Below are positions 8,618 through 16,539 of a stretch of DNA of 64,000 bases, one piece after another; positions within the stretch are counted from its first letter, which is position 1, and the number at the start of each line of letters is the position of its first letter. The notes under the pieces are model-generated. The model worked only from the letters and a program-made list of their open reading frames with translations. It ran no database searches and had not been told where the DNA came from. The DNA comes from DASTFY01 sp963829955. GTDB taxonomy: Bacteria > Actinomycetota > Acidimicrobiia > Acidimicrobiales > Ilumatobacteraceae. A program made the translations under genes and the position numbers. The stretch lies in NCBI GenBank assembly GCA_963829955.1, contig CAWHKS010000005.1, positions 186,001 to 250,000 of the forward strand, written 5' to 3'.

Positions 8618-9778
8618 TCAGGCCCCCTTGTAGTTGAGGACCTGATGCAGCGAATGCAGGACCTCGACCAGGTCCGACTGGTCGGCCATCACCTGGTCGA
8701 TGTCCTTGTAGGCGGCTGGGATCTCGTCCAAGAGCGCCTGAGCCCTCTGGGCGAGCCAGACCTTCCCCACCATCTGGTCCGCGAGGTCCGTCGTGGTGAA
8801 GAGCTTCTTGGCCGCCGTCCGGCTGTACCGGCGGCCGGCGCCGTGCGAGCACGACGTCCAGCTGGCGGCATTGCCCTTGCCCCGGACGATGTAGCTGCGA
8901 GTGCCCATCGATCCGGGGATGACGCCGAGGTCACCGGTGTCGGCCTTGATCGCACCCTTGCGGGTGATCCACAGCTCCTGGCCACCGTGGACCTCGCGCT
9001 GGGTGAAGTTGTGGTGGCAGTTGATGCGCTGCGTCTCTCGGCCGAAGCCGAGGAACGCGAACACCTCGCGCATCGCGTTGTCCATCATCTGATCGCGGTT
9101 GGCGCGGGCGTAGTCCTGGGCCCACAGCATGTCGCCGATGTAGGCCTGGAACTCCGGCGTGCCCTCCATGAAGTAGGCGAGGTTCGGGTCCTCCAGACGG
9201 AGCTCGAGATCCTCGGCCAGCCCCCGTGCCTTGGCGATGTGGGCCTGGGCGAGCATGTTGCCGATGCCCCGGCTCCCCGAGTGCAGCACCACCCATACCC
9301 GGGCACGCTCGTCGACGCACAGCTCGAAGAAGTGGTTGCCCGAGCCGAGCGTGCCGAACTGCTTCGCCGCCTTGTTGACACGGTCGGCAGCCAGCTCGGT
9401 GGCTGGCTTGTTCGCGGCCAGCCAGTGCCGGGCGTTGTCGGCGGCACGGCTGTGGCGGTGGCCCACACCGGCGGGGATGGCCCGCTCGATGCGGCTGAGC
9501 AGCGGCACGAGCGAGTCAGGGAGCTGGCGCTCGAAAACGTCCAACTCGGCAGCGACCATGCCGCAGCCGATGTCGACGCCGACGGCAGCGGGGATCACGG
9601 CGCTCTTGGTCGGGATGACGGAGCCGACGGTCGCCCCGATTCCGATGTGGGCATCGGGCATGAGGGCGACATGGCCCTCGACGATCGGCAGACGTGCCGT
9701 CTTCTCGGCCTGGCCGATGGCCCGGTCGTCGATCTCCGACGCCCAGGAGATCAGCTTGTCATTGATTCGAGTGGGCAT
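8618..9778 (-). CDS. rtcB: RtcB tRNA-splicing/RNA-repair ligase
   Basis: 386-residue RtcB, a GTP- and Mn-dependent ligase that joins 2',3'-cyclic phosphate (or 3'-phosphate) ends to 5'-OH RNA. Manganese-binding elements are MPDAHIGIGATVG, VGVDIGCGM (C72), GSGNHFFE and LHSGSRGIGN. The guanylated histidine is in SHGAGRRYSR (H312). The C-terminus is complete (HSLHQVLNYKGA). The ATG at 9778 is preceded by a strong AGGAGG. The gene lies 51 bases downstream of a tRNA-Arg on the same strand, with a strong hairpin after its stop. It probably acts in repair of cleaved tRNA, since bacteria lack archaeal-type tRNA introns. Confidence 0.93.
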   Translation of the reverse strand: MPTRINDKLISWASEIDDRAIGQAEKTARLPIVEGHVALMPDAHIGIGATVGSVIPTKSAVIPAAVGVDIGCGMVAAELDVFERQLPDSLVPLLSRIERAIPAGVGHRHSRAADNARHWLAANKPATELAADRVNKAAKQFGTLGSGNHFFELCVDERARVWVVLHSGSRGIGNMLAQAHIAKARGLAEDLELRLEDPNLAYFMEGTPEFQAYIGDMLWAQDYARANRDQMMDNAMREVFAFLGFGRETQRINCHHNFTQREVHGGQELWITRKGAIKADTGDLGVIPGSMGTRSYIVRGKGNAASWTSCSHGAGRRYSRTAAKKLFTTTDLADQMVGKVWLAQRAQALLDEIPAAYKDIDQVMADQSDLVEVLHSLHQVLNYKGA

Positions 9779-9829
9779 GTCACCCCTCCTTTCTTCATTG
9801 AGCTGCGGGTTGCCTTGGTGTTGGATCGG

Positions 9830-9902
9830 TGTCGACGGCAGGGATCGAACCTGCAGTCTCCGGTTTCGTAGACCGGCGCCTTGTCCATTCGGCCACGTCG
9901 AC
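9830..9902 (-). tRNA. tRNA-Arg (anticodon ACG)
   Basis: 73-base cloverleaf on the reverse strand. The acceptor stem is GTCGACG/CGTCGAC with discriminator A. The D arm has GCC/GGC pairing. The anticodon arm is CCGGT-CTACGAA-ACCGG, so the anticodon is ACG (read as ICG for CGN codons after deamination). The T arm is GCAGG-TTCGATC-CCTGC. No CCA is encoded immediately after the acceptor stem. It lies directly upstream of rtcB. Confidence 0.93.
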
Positions 9903-10343
9903 AGGCGTGCGTTATCCGATGAGATGGCACACGCACACGACGTCGTACGTGCTGCCGACAGGAGAATGCTGACGAGTTCAGCGAGAACGCTGTGGGCTAC
10001 CAGCGCTCGACGGCTTTGCCGGTTTCGGCATGCCGTCGTTCCGGCCTCGGCTCGCCATGGCGGCCTGGGCGCGGCTGGCACATGGTCGCGCCGAAGCTCG
10101 ACAGGGCTTGGCCCTGGAGCTCTTCTTCGGCGGCGAGAGTCTGTGCCATAGGACGCAGATGATGCGCTCGACCGCTACACCTGTCAATGGAATTTCCGCG
10201 AATGGACGCTCGGACCGCCATCAACTTCACGGAAAGGGGTCGTCCGCGAGGTAGCCATATCCGACCAACCCGCCGTAGCGTTCTCGAGTCCCGCGAGCCC
10301 ACGCCCGGGAGACCGGCCGCACCTCGCCGCTACCGTGTCGGCA
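9903..10343. other. Non-coding gap between tRNA-Arg and the oxygenase gene
   Basis: About 440 bases without a convincing gene on either strand. Open frames here lack family resemblance and ribosome-binding sites. The last 13 bases hold the TACCGT box of the oxygenase promoter. Confidence 0.5.
10331..10336 (+). promoter_or_regulatory. -10-like box of a leaderless gene
   Basis: TACCGT, followed by 7 bases and then the GTG at 10344. No Shine-Dalgarno precedes the GTG, which suggests transcription starts at or beside the start codon. Confidence 0.5.
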
Positions 10344-11398
10344 GTGGCGTTCCAGGAGATCCCCGTCGTGTCGCTGTCCGGCTGGACCGTGGGCGGTACC
10401 GGTTCGCAGGCCTTCGCCGAGCGGCTGCGAGGGATCTGCCACGAAGTGGGGTTCTTCCAACTCGTCGACCACGGCGTCGATCCCATGTTCGTCGAGGACT
10501 ACTTCACCGCCCTGCGCTCCTTCTTCACCCTCCCGGACTCGATCAAGGCGAGAATCGACAAGGCGCAGTCGCCGTGGTTCCGCGGCTGGGAACGGGTCGG
10601 CTCCGAGCTCACCGATCTCAGCGTCGACTATCGCGAGCAGGTCGACGTCTGGACCGAGCTCCCCCGCGGCCTCGTGACATCGAGCCGGCATATCTCCGTC
10701 TCGAGGGCCCGAACCAGTGGCCCGACGACACGGCGTTGCCCGGCTTCCGCAGCCTCGTCGAACGCTTCCAGAGGGAGATGGGCGCCATCGCCGACCAGCT
10801 CATGGCGGCCATGTGCGTCGGGCTCGGTCTCCCACCCGACCATCTCGACAAGCTCTTCGGCGAGCGGCGCTCGTCGCTGGTGAAGTTGATCCACTATCCC
10901 CCGACTCCGCCCGGCGAAGCAGGCGTCAACGCCCATCACGATGCCGGCTTCCTGACGCTGCTCTGGCAGCACGGTGTGGCCGGTCTGCAAGTCCAGAACG
11001 AGGACGGCGAGTGGATCGATGTGCCCGCCTCCGACGACGCGATCGTCGTCAACCTGGGCGAGATCCTCCAGTCGATGACCGGCAACTACTTCGTCGCCAC
11101 GACCCACCGGGTCATCGCCGGTCAGGAGCGCTACTCGTCGGGCTACTTCCATGGGCCGGATCTGCGCACCGTCCTCGACCCCTTGCCGCTGGACCACGGC
11201 TTCACCGAAGCCGTGGCGGCTAGTCCTCGGCACCGCGACGCGGGCTTCATGGCCAAGCACGACGAGCTGCTCGGCGGCGAACGAGGCACCGGGTCGGCCA
11301 GTGCCGCGTGCTACGGCGAGCAGCTCTGGAACTACTTCGTCCGCAGCTACCCGGACCTCGTGCGGCGGCACCACCCCGACGTCGCAATGAGTGGTTGA
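10344..11398 (+). CDS. 2OG-Fe(II) oxygenase (isopenicillin-N-synthase-like), one frameshift
   Basis: About 351 residues, non-haem iron dioxygenase of the isopenicillin-N-synthase group. The N-terminal DIOX_N domain (IPVVSLSGW, GICHEVGFFQLVDHGVDPMF) is in one frame up to VWTELP. The rest, from RDIEPAYLRLEGPNQWPDDT, is in another. Adding one C to the CCCCC run near 10663 restores continuity, and the length 3n+2 agrees. The catalytic core has the iron pair in NAHHDAGFLTLL, the distal histidine in ATTHRVIAG, and the 2-oxoglutarate-binding RYSSGYF. Substrate is unknown. A homopolymer-run base loss is the simplest explanation of the break. A GTG at 10335 is an alternative start. Confidence 0.8.
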
Positions 11399-11416
11399 CA
11401 GGACCCCTCAACCCGG

Positions 11417-13102
11417 TCAACGACCCGTCGGCGCCCGGCTCGGCTCGATGGCGAACAGCTCATGGAGGAACTGGACCGCGATGGAGCCTTCGCCGACCGC
11501 GGACGCGACCCGCTTCACCGCGCCGTGCCGCGCGTCACCGGCGGCAAACACGCCCGGCATGCTCGTCTCCAGCAGGAACGGACGGCGCTCCAGGGGCCAG
11601 ACCTGGCCGTCGGCCACGTCCGGGCCCGTCAGGATGAACCCCTTCGCGTCCCGCTCGATCGTCGGCGGGAGCCAGCTGGTCAGTGGGCGGGCACCGATCA
11701 GGAGGAACAGCGCGTGCGCTTCGACCGTGACCTCGTCCCCCGAGGTCAGGTCGCGGAGGACGACCTGCTCGAGCCGCTCGTCGCCGCATCCACTCACCAC
11801 CTCGGTGTCGACTCGCACCTGGATGCTGTCCGTGGCCTCGATCTGGCGCACCAGGTACTCCGACATCCCGGCGCGGAGGGATGCCGCCCGGACGACCATG
11901 GTGACGCGCTTGGCGTATCGGACGAGGTGGAGTGCGGCCTGACCGGCGGAGTTGGCGCCGCCGACGACGAAGACCTCGCGGCCGACCAGCCCAGGCGCCT
12001 CCGAGGTCGTGCCGCCGTAGTAGACGCCGGCACCGGTTAGCGCCTCGAGGGACGGCACGCCGAGCCGGCGGTAGCTCGCCCCCATGGCCAGGAGCACTGC
12101 CCTCGTCCGCACCGGGCCGCCATCCGACAGCTCGACGAGGAGGTGGTCGCCCTCCCGCGCCAGGCCGCTGACGGTCTGCATGAAGGCGAAGTTCGCTCCG
12201 AACACCCAGGCCTGGTTGTAGGCCCGTTGTGCGAGTTGCCGACCGCTGAGTCCGCGAGGGAAGCCGAGGTAGTTGCGGATCAGTGAGCTGGAGGTGGCCT
12301 GGCCGCCGATGCCGCCCTTGTCGACCACGAGCGTCGCCAGGCCCTCGGATGCCCCGTACACGGCCGCCGAGAGGCCGGCAGGCCCAGCACCGACGATGAC
12401 GACGTCGAAGTCCATCGTCTCGGGGTTGACGGGGGATCCGGCGGCGACGGCGATCTCGGCGTTGGACGGGTCCTCCAGGACCGTCCCGTCGGGGAAGACG
12501 ACGATCGGCAGCGTCGCCCCCGTCCCTGCCGCAGCGACGAGCTCACGCCCTTGCGCAGAGTCGGCGAGGCAGAAGTTGTGCGAGATGGCGCACTGCCGGA
12601 GTGCATCACGTAGCTCGTGAGCCCGCCCCGACCACGACTCGCCGACGATGTGGACGGTGTACGGCGCGGCCCGCTGAGACTCGGACCAATCGAGCAGCAA
12701 CCCGGAGATGGCCTGGTGAAACAGCTCATCGGGTGAGCCAGCCGGTCGGAGCACGTAGCTGTCGAAGTGGCCTTGCGCGATGCCGTCGAAGATCGCTTCG
12801 CCCGTGGCCCTCTGGCCCCAGTCACCCCACGCGATCAGCAGCGAGCGCATGGCGTGCGGGTGGATCTGGCGCACCTCCCGGAGAAGCTCGCTCCCGGTGG
12901 TGCCGTCGAGCCACGGCCCGGCCAGGACCAGAGCGACCTCCACGCCGGACGTGGCGTACTCCGCCAGGCGCTCCCGGGCGTCACCAGGCGAGCGGAGGCA
13001 GACGACCTCGTACTGCCGGCTGTACCGGTCTTCCATCTCGCGACCGACCTCGGCCAGCATGTCCGCGTCGTCGTCCACTGCGAGCAGCACCGGCCGGGGC
13101 AC
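11417..13102 (-). CDS. Receiver / Trx-fold / FAD disulfide-reductase-like fusion
   Basis: 561 residues in three parts. Residues 1-130 are a response-regulator receiver (LLAVDDDADML). Residues 145-222 are a thioredoxin/glutaredoxin-like fold (YTVHIVGESW, LPIVVFPDGTVLEDP). Residues 230-555 are an FAD/NAD(P) reductase (VVIVGAGPAGL at 234-244, VVGGANSAGQAA at 379-390, and a C-terminal GVFAAGDARHGAVKRVASAV). The architecture is known as 'fused response regulator/thioredoxin-disulfide reductase'. Here the receiver's phospho-acceptor position is Gly62 (VLAGPWLDG), its conserved Lys is Arg119, and no CxxC follows GVYY at 360-368. It is therefore unlikely to be phosphorylated or to act as a normal thioredoxin reductase. 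Start GTG at 13102 follows TACAGT-N8. Confidence 0.85.
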   Translation of the reverse strand: MPRPVLLAVDDDADMLAEVGREMEDRYSRQYEVVCLRSPGDARERLAEYATSGVEVALVLAGPWLDGTTGSELLREVRQIHPHAMRSLLIAWGDWGQRATGEAIFDGIAQGHFDSYVLRPAGSPDELFHQAISGLLLDWSESQRAAPYTVHIVGESWSGRAHELRDALRQCAISHNFCLADSAQGRELVAAAGTGATLPIVVFPDGTVLEDPSNAEIAVAAGSPVNPETMDFDVVIVGAGPAGLSAAVYGASEGLATLVVDKGGIGGQATSSSLIRNYLGFPRGLSGRQLAQRAYNQAWVFGANFAFMQTVSGLAREGDHLLVELSDGGPVRTRAVLLAMGASYRRLGVPSLEALTGAGVYYGGTTSEAPGLVGREVFVVGGANSAGQAALHLVRYAKRVTMVVRAASLRAGMSEYLVRQIEATDSIQVRVDTEVVSGCGDERLEQVVLRDLTSGDEVTVEAHALFLLIGARPLTSWLPPTIERDAKGFILTGPDVADGQVWPLERRPFLLETSMPGVFAAGDARHGAVKRVASAVGEGSIAVQFLHELFAIEPSRAPTGR

Positions 13103-13148
13103 GGCCGAGCACTGTATGCCGCCAACCCGGATCGCGCCGCCGGCGGCC

Positions 13149-13913
13149 CTATTGGTGGGACCAGGCGGCCTCGTCGCGGAGCTCCTTCAGCCCCGCGCCG
13201 ATGCGGTCGCGGGCCTGCTCCCTCAGCATGGCCACATCGGCCAGGGTGAGCCCCTCCGTGGAGATCGGCTCGAGCACGCGCACCACGGCGGTGCTGTCTC
13301 CGAGTCGCCAGCTGTGCTTGCGCAGCGCGGTGGCCGTCCCGGCGACGGCCAACGGCAGCACGGGTGTCCCCGCCTCGATGGCCAACCTGAATGCCCCGTC
13401 CTTGAACGGCAGCAGCACACCCTCCTCGGCACGTGTGCCCTCGGGGAAGACCATCACCGAAACTCGCTTGTCCAGCCGGTCACGGCACTGGCGCAGCGCT
13501 TCGACCGCGCTGTCGGTCGTGCCGCGGGTGACCGGCACGTCGCCGGCCATGCGCATGAGCCAACCGACGACGGGGATCCTGAACATCTCCACCTTGCTGA
13601 GCCATTTCATCTCCCACGGCAGGTGGGAGATCAGGAGGATGTCGACGAACGACTCGTGGTTCGAGACAACCACATAGGGTCGGCGCGGATCGTCAGGGAG
13701 CGTCCCGGTCACCCGGAAGTGCCAGAGCGGCGTCAGTCGTTGGTGGACGACAGCCAGCTTTCGGAACAGGAACCCGGTCCAGTACCGGCCCTTGTCGAAC
13801 GGCGCGGTGACCAGCCAGACGATGGCCATCATCGGCAGCCAGATGGCGACGCAGATCCCGAGCACCGCCCACGAACAGAGGGACCACAACGTGACGCGGA
13901 GCCCCCCGACCAT
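13149..13913 (-). CDS. PlsC-type 1-acylglycerol-3-phosphate acyltransferase
   Basis: 254-residue membrane-associated acyltransferase of phospholipid synthesis. An N-terminal hydrophobic segment (about 8-37) is followed by the catalytic HX4D in VVSNHESFVD (H86, D91) and the substrate-binding FPEGTRAEEG. A further motif VPVTRGTTDSAVEAL is also typical. It probably transfers an acyl chain to lysophosphatidic acid at the inner membrane. Start is the ATG at 13913 because TAGTGT lies 7 bases upstream in the leaderless arrangement. The open frame also allows a GTG at 13931. It is separate from the fusion gene at 11417-13102, 47 bases away on the same strand. Confidence 0.88.
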   Translation of the reverse strand: MVGGLRVTLWSLCSWAVLGICVAIWLPMMAIVWLVTAPFDKGRYWTGFLFRKLAVVHQRLTPLWHFRVTGTLPDDPRRPYVVVSNHESFVDILLISHLPWEMKWLSKVEMFRIPVVGWLMRMAGDVPVTRGTTDSAVEALRQCRDRLDKRVSVMVFPEGTRAEEGVLLPFKDGAFRLAIEAGTPVLPLAVAGTATALRKHSWRLGDSTAVVRVLEPISTEGLTLADVAMLREQARDRIGAGLKELRDEAAWSHQ

Positions 13914-13920
13914 CAGCCCG

Positions 13921-13926
13921 ACACTA
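13921..13926 (-). promoter_or_regulatory. -10-like box of the acyltransferase gene
   Basis: TAGTGT on the reverse strand, 7 bases before the ATG at 13913, with no ribosome-binding site. Confidence 0.45.
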
Positions 13927-13992
13927 CGCACTCGACGACGCGGACGCCGACCGTCGCGCCGGCTCGTACGCGGGTGACGGTCGGAGGGAGCG

Positions 13993-14220
13993 CTACATCG
14001 GGAACGTCAGGATCCACAACGTCGTGCCGACGACAATGCCGCCCGACACGATCACGAGCCCGAGGCGCAGCTCGAACACGCCGATGCGGCTCTGAATGCC
14101 CAGCCGGCTCACTGCGTTGTCGGCGGCGGTGGCGTCCACCTGCAGCCTGATGGCGTCCGCGTGGGCGGCGTTCTCCTTGCTCGCGAACCGCGCCGATTGG
14201 TACGCGCACCACGCCGACAC
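13993..14220 (-). CDS. Small two-helix membrane protein, start unresolved
   Basis: At least 75 residues. A C-terminal membrane helix (LGLVIVSGGIVVGTTLWILT) is preceded by a charged linker (SKENAAHADAIRLQVDATAA). Reading upstream in frame adds RRLEFVVTILLAASALVSAW, which completes a first membrane helix, plus a charged N-terminus (VERDEEPTGVEQVADSPRER) reaching about 14325. No ATG/GTG lies in that extension before a TAA. Either an indel near 14320 hides the start or the GTG at 14220 is used and the first helix is cut. Similar two-helix proteins of unknown function are common in bacteria. No function is assigned. Confidence 0.55.
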   Translation of the reverse strand: MSAWCAYQSARFASKENAAHADAIRLQVDATAADNAVSRLGIQSRIGVFELRLGLVIVSGGIVVGTTLWILTFPM

Positions 14221-14366
14221 CAGGGCGGAGGCGGCGAGGAGGATCGTGACGACGAACTCGAGCCGCCGCTCGCGTGGTGAGTCGGCTACTTGCTCGACTC
14301 CGGTCGGTTCCTCGTCGCGCTCGACACCGTCGCGACGTTAGGTGGCAGGTCTCGGCCTCGTCCGCC

Positions 14367-15269
14367 TCAGTCGTCGCCGGCGGGCTCGCCCGTCCGGCGC
14401 GTGTAGATGTCGGTCTGCCTGTCGGGTTCGAAGCCGACGCCGAGGTAGAGGTTTCTCGACGCCGGGTTGTCCGGCTCGTAGCAGATCTTGATGCGCTCGG
14501 CGCCGGCCTCCGCGAGCATGCCGAGGCCGACGGTGAGGATGTGGCGGGCAAGACCTCGACGCTGGTGAGCGTCTTCCGTGCGCATGGGTTCGACGAGACC
14601 GGTGGCGGTCTCGGGGTCGTTCCAGAACAGCCCGTACGCGGCAACGCGGTCGCCACGATCGTGGACCACGAGGTCGAGGTCCGGGCGGTACAACGAAGTC
14701 TGACGAAGACGCGGCTCGGGGTCGGGGTGGTTGCGTTTGGGGCTGATCATGTGATGCGGACGCCGCATCGTGTCGAGGCGACTGGACAACCGATAGCCTT
14801 CGGGCAGCGGGCTGATCTCCGGTCGCGCGTCGGCGGCCAGCCACGTTTCGACCAGCCCGTCCTTCTCGATCGCGAAGCCATGGCCCACCAGCACCTCGCG
14901 CAGGACGCCGTCGCTGCGGTCGACCTCGAGGCCGACGGCGTCGAACCCCTGCTCACCGGCGTGAGCGAGCCCGCGCTCCATGACGTGGGCCATCCAGTCG
15001 GGAGAGGAGTCGGGCATGACCATCGGGTCGAGCGCGATCCGGTCACCCCAGTCGGTTGCGATGACCGCGGCTTCCGGGCGACCGAGGTGATCGAACCAGA
15101 AGAGCTGAGGGATGCCATCGGTCGAGCGCGGCATCCGCCACCACCACTGCAGGTCGGCGGCCTCGTACAACCCGGCAGTCGGGTGAGCTATGCGGATCCG
15201 CTGCAGCAGCGCCGTCACGTTCTCCAAGTAGTCGAGACCGACCCGATGCCCTTCTCGCAGTTCGCGCAC
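14367..15269 (-). CDS. GNAT-family N-acetyltransferase (two-domain)
   Basis: 300 residues with a degenerate N-terminal GNAT half (LYEAADLQWWWRMP, FWFDHLGRPEAAVI) and a C-terminal GNAT domain. The latter holds the acetyl-CoA motif VEPMRTEDAHQRRGLARHIL and the closing strand CYEPDNPASRNLYLGVGFEP. Duplicated GNAT folds occur in mycothiol synthase and many uncharacterised actinobacterial proteins, and the acceptor is unknown. The open frame runs far upstream but overlaps the divergent GlsB gene. I chose GTG at 15269 because TACCTT lies exactly 6 bases before it (leaderless pattern). Confidence 0.8.
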   Translation of the reverse strand: MRELREGHRVGLDYLENVTALLQRIRIAHPTAGLYEAADLQWWWRMPRSTDGIPQLFWFDHLGRPEAAVIATDWGDRIALDPMVMPDSSPDWMAHVMERGLAHAGEQGFDAVGLEVDRSDGVLREVLVGHGFAIEKDGLVETWLAADARPEISPLPEGYRLSSRLDTMRRPHHMISPKRNHPDPEPRLRQTSLYRPDLDLVVHDRGDRVAAYGLFWNDPETATGLVEPMRTEDAHQRRGLARHILTVGLGMLAEAGAERIKICYEPDNPASRNLYLGVGFEPDRQTDIYTRRTGEPAGDD

Positions 15270-15275
15270 TCCCCG

Positions 15276-15281
15276 AAGGTA
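15276..15281 (-). promoter_or_regulatory. -10-like box of the GNAT gene
   Basis: TACCTT on the reverse strand, 6 bases before the GTG at 15269. Confidence 0.5.
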
Positions 15282-15356
15282 CGGCGTCGACTCGACCCCG
15301 AACGCACCGCAGACATCGATCTGGCCACGACGAACGGGTGAGTACGGTGGGGCACG

Positions 15357-15638
15357 ATGTTCAACTTCTGGACGGTCATGTACCTCATCGTCATCGGTCT
15401 GATCGCGGGCTATGCGGCCCGGTTGCTCGTCAAGGGCGCCGACGCCTTCTCGTGGTGGCAGACGATGCTGCTCGGCATCGTGGGATCGTTCATCGGCGGC
15501 TTCGGCGCCTATCTCCTCTTCGGCTGGGACGACGACGAGGGGTTCTTCCAGCCGAGCGGTCTGATCTTCTCGATCCTGGGCGCCATCGTCGCGCTGCTCA
15601 TCTGGAGAGCTGCGACGAAGCGAACGGCCCGCGCCTGA
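15357..15638 (+). CDS. GlsB/YeaQ/YmgE-family membrane protein
   Basis: 93-residue small membrane protein with three predicted helices: FWTVMYLIVIGLIAGYAARL, WWQTMLLGIVGSFIGGFGAY and GLIFSILGAIVALLIWRAAT. The family is the transglycosylase-associated or stress-induced GlsB/YeaQ group, whose role is unproven. An acidic loop (GWDDDEGFF) joins helices two and three. The ATG at 15357 has TACGGT 8 bases upstream and GGGG at -7, so it may be leaderless or weakly ribosome-bound. It is divergent from the GNAT gene. Confidence 0.8.
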   Translation: MFNFWTVMYLIVIGLIAGYAARLLVKGADAFSWWQTMLLGIVGSFIGGFGAYLLFGWDDDEGFFQPSGLIFSILGAIVALLIWRAATKRTARA

Positions 15639-15649
15639 CCGTTGACTGA

Positions 15650-15898
15650 TCAGCGGGTCGAGATGCGTACGCAGCAGTAGCCCGGGGCCGGGTCGGGGCG
15701 CGCACTGAGCCGGCCGTCCGGCCCGAGCCCGTCGAGAAGGCCCTCGAGGAAGTCGAGGTTCATCCCGCACACCAGCTCGCGGTGCGCTTCAGCGAGCCGG
15801 TGAAACGGGCAGTTGCCGAGTTTGATCCCGGAGTCGGCCTCGTCCTCGGGTTCACGTCGGGTGCCGGTCGTCCAAGCGGTCAGTGCTGCCGGAACGAC
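15650..15898 (-). pseudogene. C-terminal remnant of an HTH regulator (NCPFHRLA...LVCGMN type)
   Basis: The reverse strand ends in an in-frame stretch IKLGNCPFHRLAEAHRELVC, GMNLDFLEGLLDGLG and PGYCCVRISTR followed by TGA (stop 15652-15650). This cysteine-containing tail is characteristic of a group of actinobacterial ArsR/MarR-like regulators annotated as 'helix-turn-helix transcriptional regulator'. The DNA-binding half is missing: upstream the frame soon becomes unrelated and runs into the PPOX-like gene's stop at 15900. No start codon or ribosome-binding site is seen. I call it a truncated relic. Confidence 0.55.
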
Positions 15899-15899
15899 G

Positions 15900-16427
15900 T
15901 CACGCCGAGCTGGGAGCGGCGAGGAGGTTGACCTCGCCGGCCGCGCCGAGTGGGTTGCGCAGGACCCGCCACAGGGACATCCCCAAGGCGTAGGTGATCA
16001 CGCGGTCGGGCAGCGCCAACCGTAGGAAGCAGCCGCCGTCGAGGTCCATCTCACCGTGTGCCGTGATCCGCTTGAGCCGGCCGGCGGATGCGAGGCGGAC
16101 GATCTCGGGGTCGTCGTTGGTGAGGATGACGGCCGACGACTGGAACTGGATGCTGGCTGGCGGACCCACTGGCAGGCGCCGGACGGCGATGGTCACGGCG
16201 GCGACGCCGTGGGCAGCGACGTTGCGGGCCTTCCGGCTGGCGCGGTGGGTGCTCACGAACAGGACGTCGTCGACGCACTGGTAGAGCACGGTCGCGGCGT
16301 GTGGACGGCCGTTCGTCGACACGGTGGCGATGGTGGCGACGGAGTGTCGCTCGATGGCCCGCCGGATGGTGGCCGGGTCGGGATGGAAGACGGAGGGGGC
16401 GGAGGTGGTCACGGTGGAAGTAGTCAT
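15900..16427 (-). CDS. Pyridoxamine 5'-phosphate oxidase-like (split-barrel) protein
   Basis: 175 residues with the FMN-binding split-barrel fold. IRRAIERHSVATIATVSTNG, RPHAATVLYQCVDDVLFVST and the KARNVAAHGVAAVTIAVRR strand match the PPOX/PNPOx-like superfamily. Members bind FMN, F420 or haem, and the sequence does not tell which. The ATG at 16427 follows CTGGACGGC. The longer frame to 16595 would overlap the divergent AraC promoter. Only 112 bases separate it from the AraC-type regulator, which could control it. Confidence 0.75.
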   Translation of the reverse strand: MTTSTVTTSAPSVFHPDPATIRRAIERHSVATIATVSTNGRPHAATVLYQCVDDVLFVSTHRASRKARNVAAHGVAAVTIAVRRLPVGPPASIQFQSSAVILTNDDPEIVRLASAGRLKRITAHGEMDLDGGCFLRLALPDRVITYALGMSLWRVLRNPLGAAGEVNLLAAPSSA

Positions 16428-16539
16428 GCCGTCCAGCATCGAGGAAAGAACCAGATGTTTCCATGGCGATCCGTCCGTCATCGTGTGCTGATCGTCCAAG
16501 TCGGTGGCGTAACGGGGCGAGCGCGGGCACGATGGTCCC

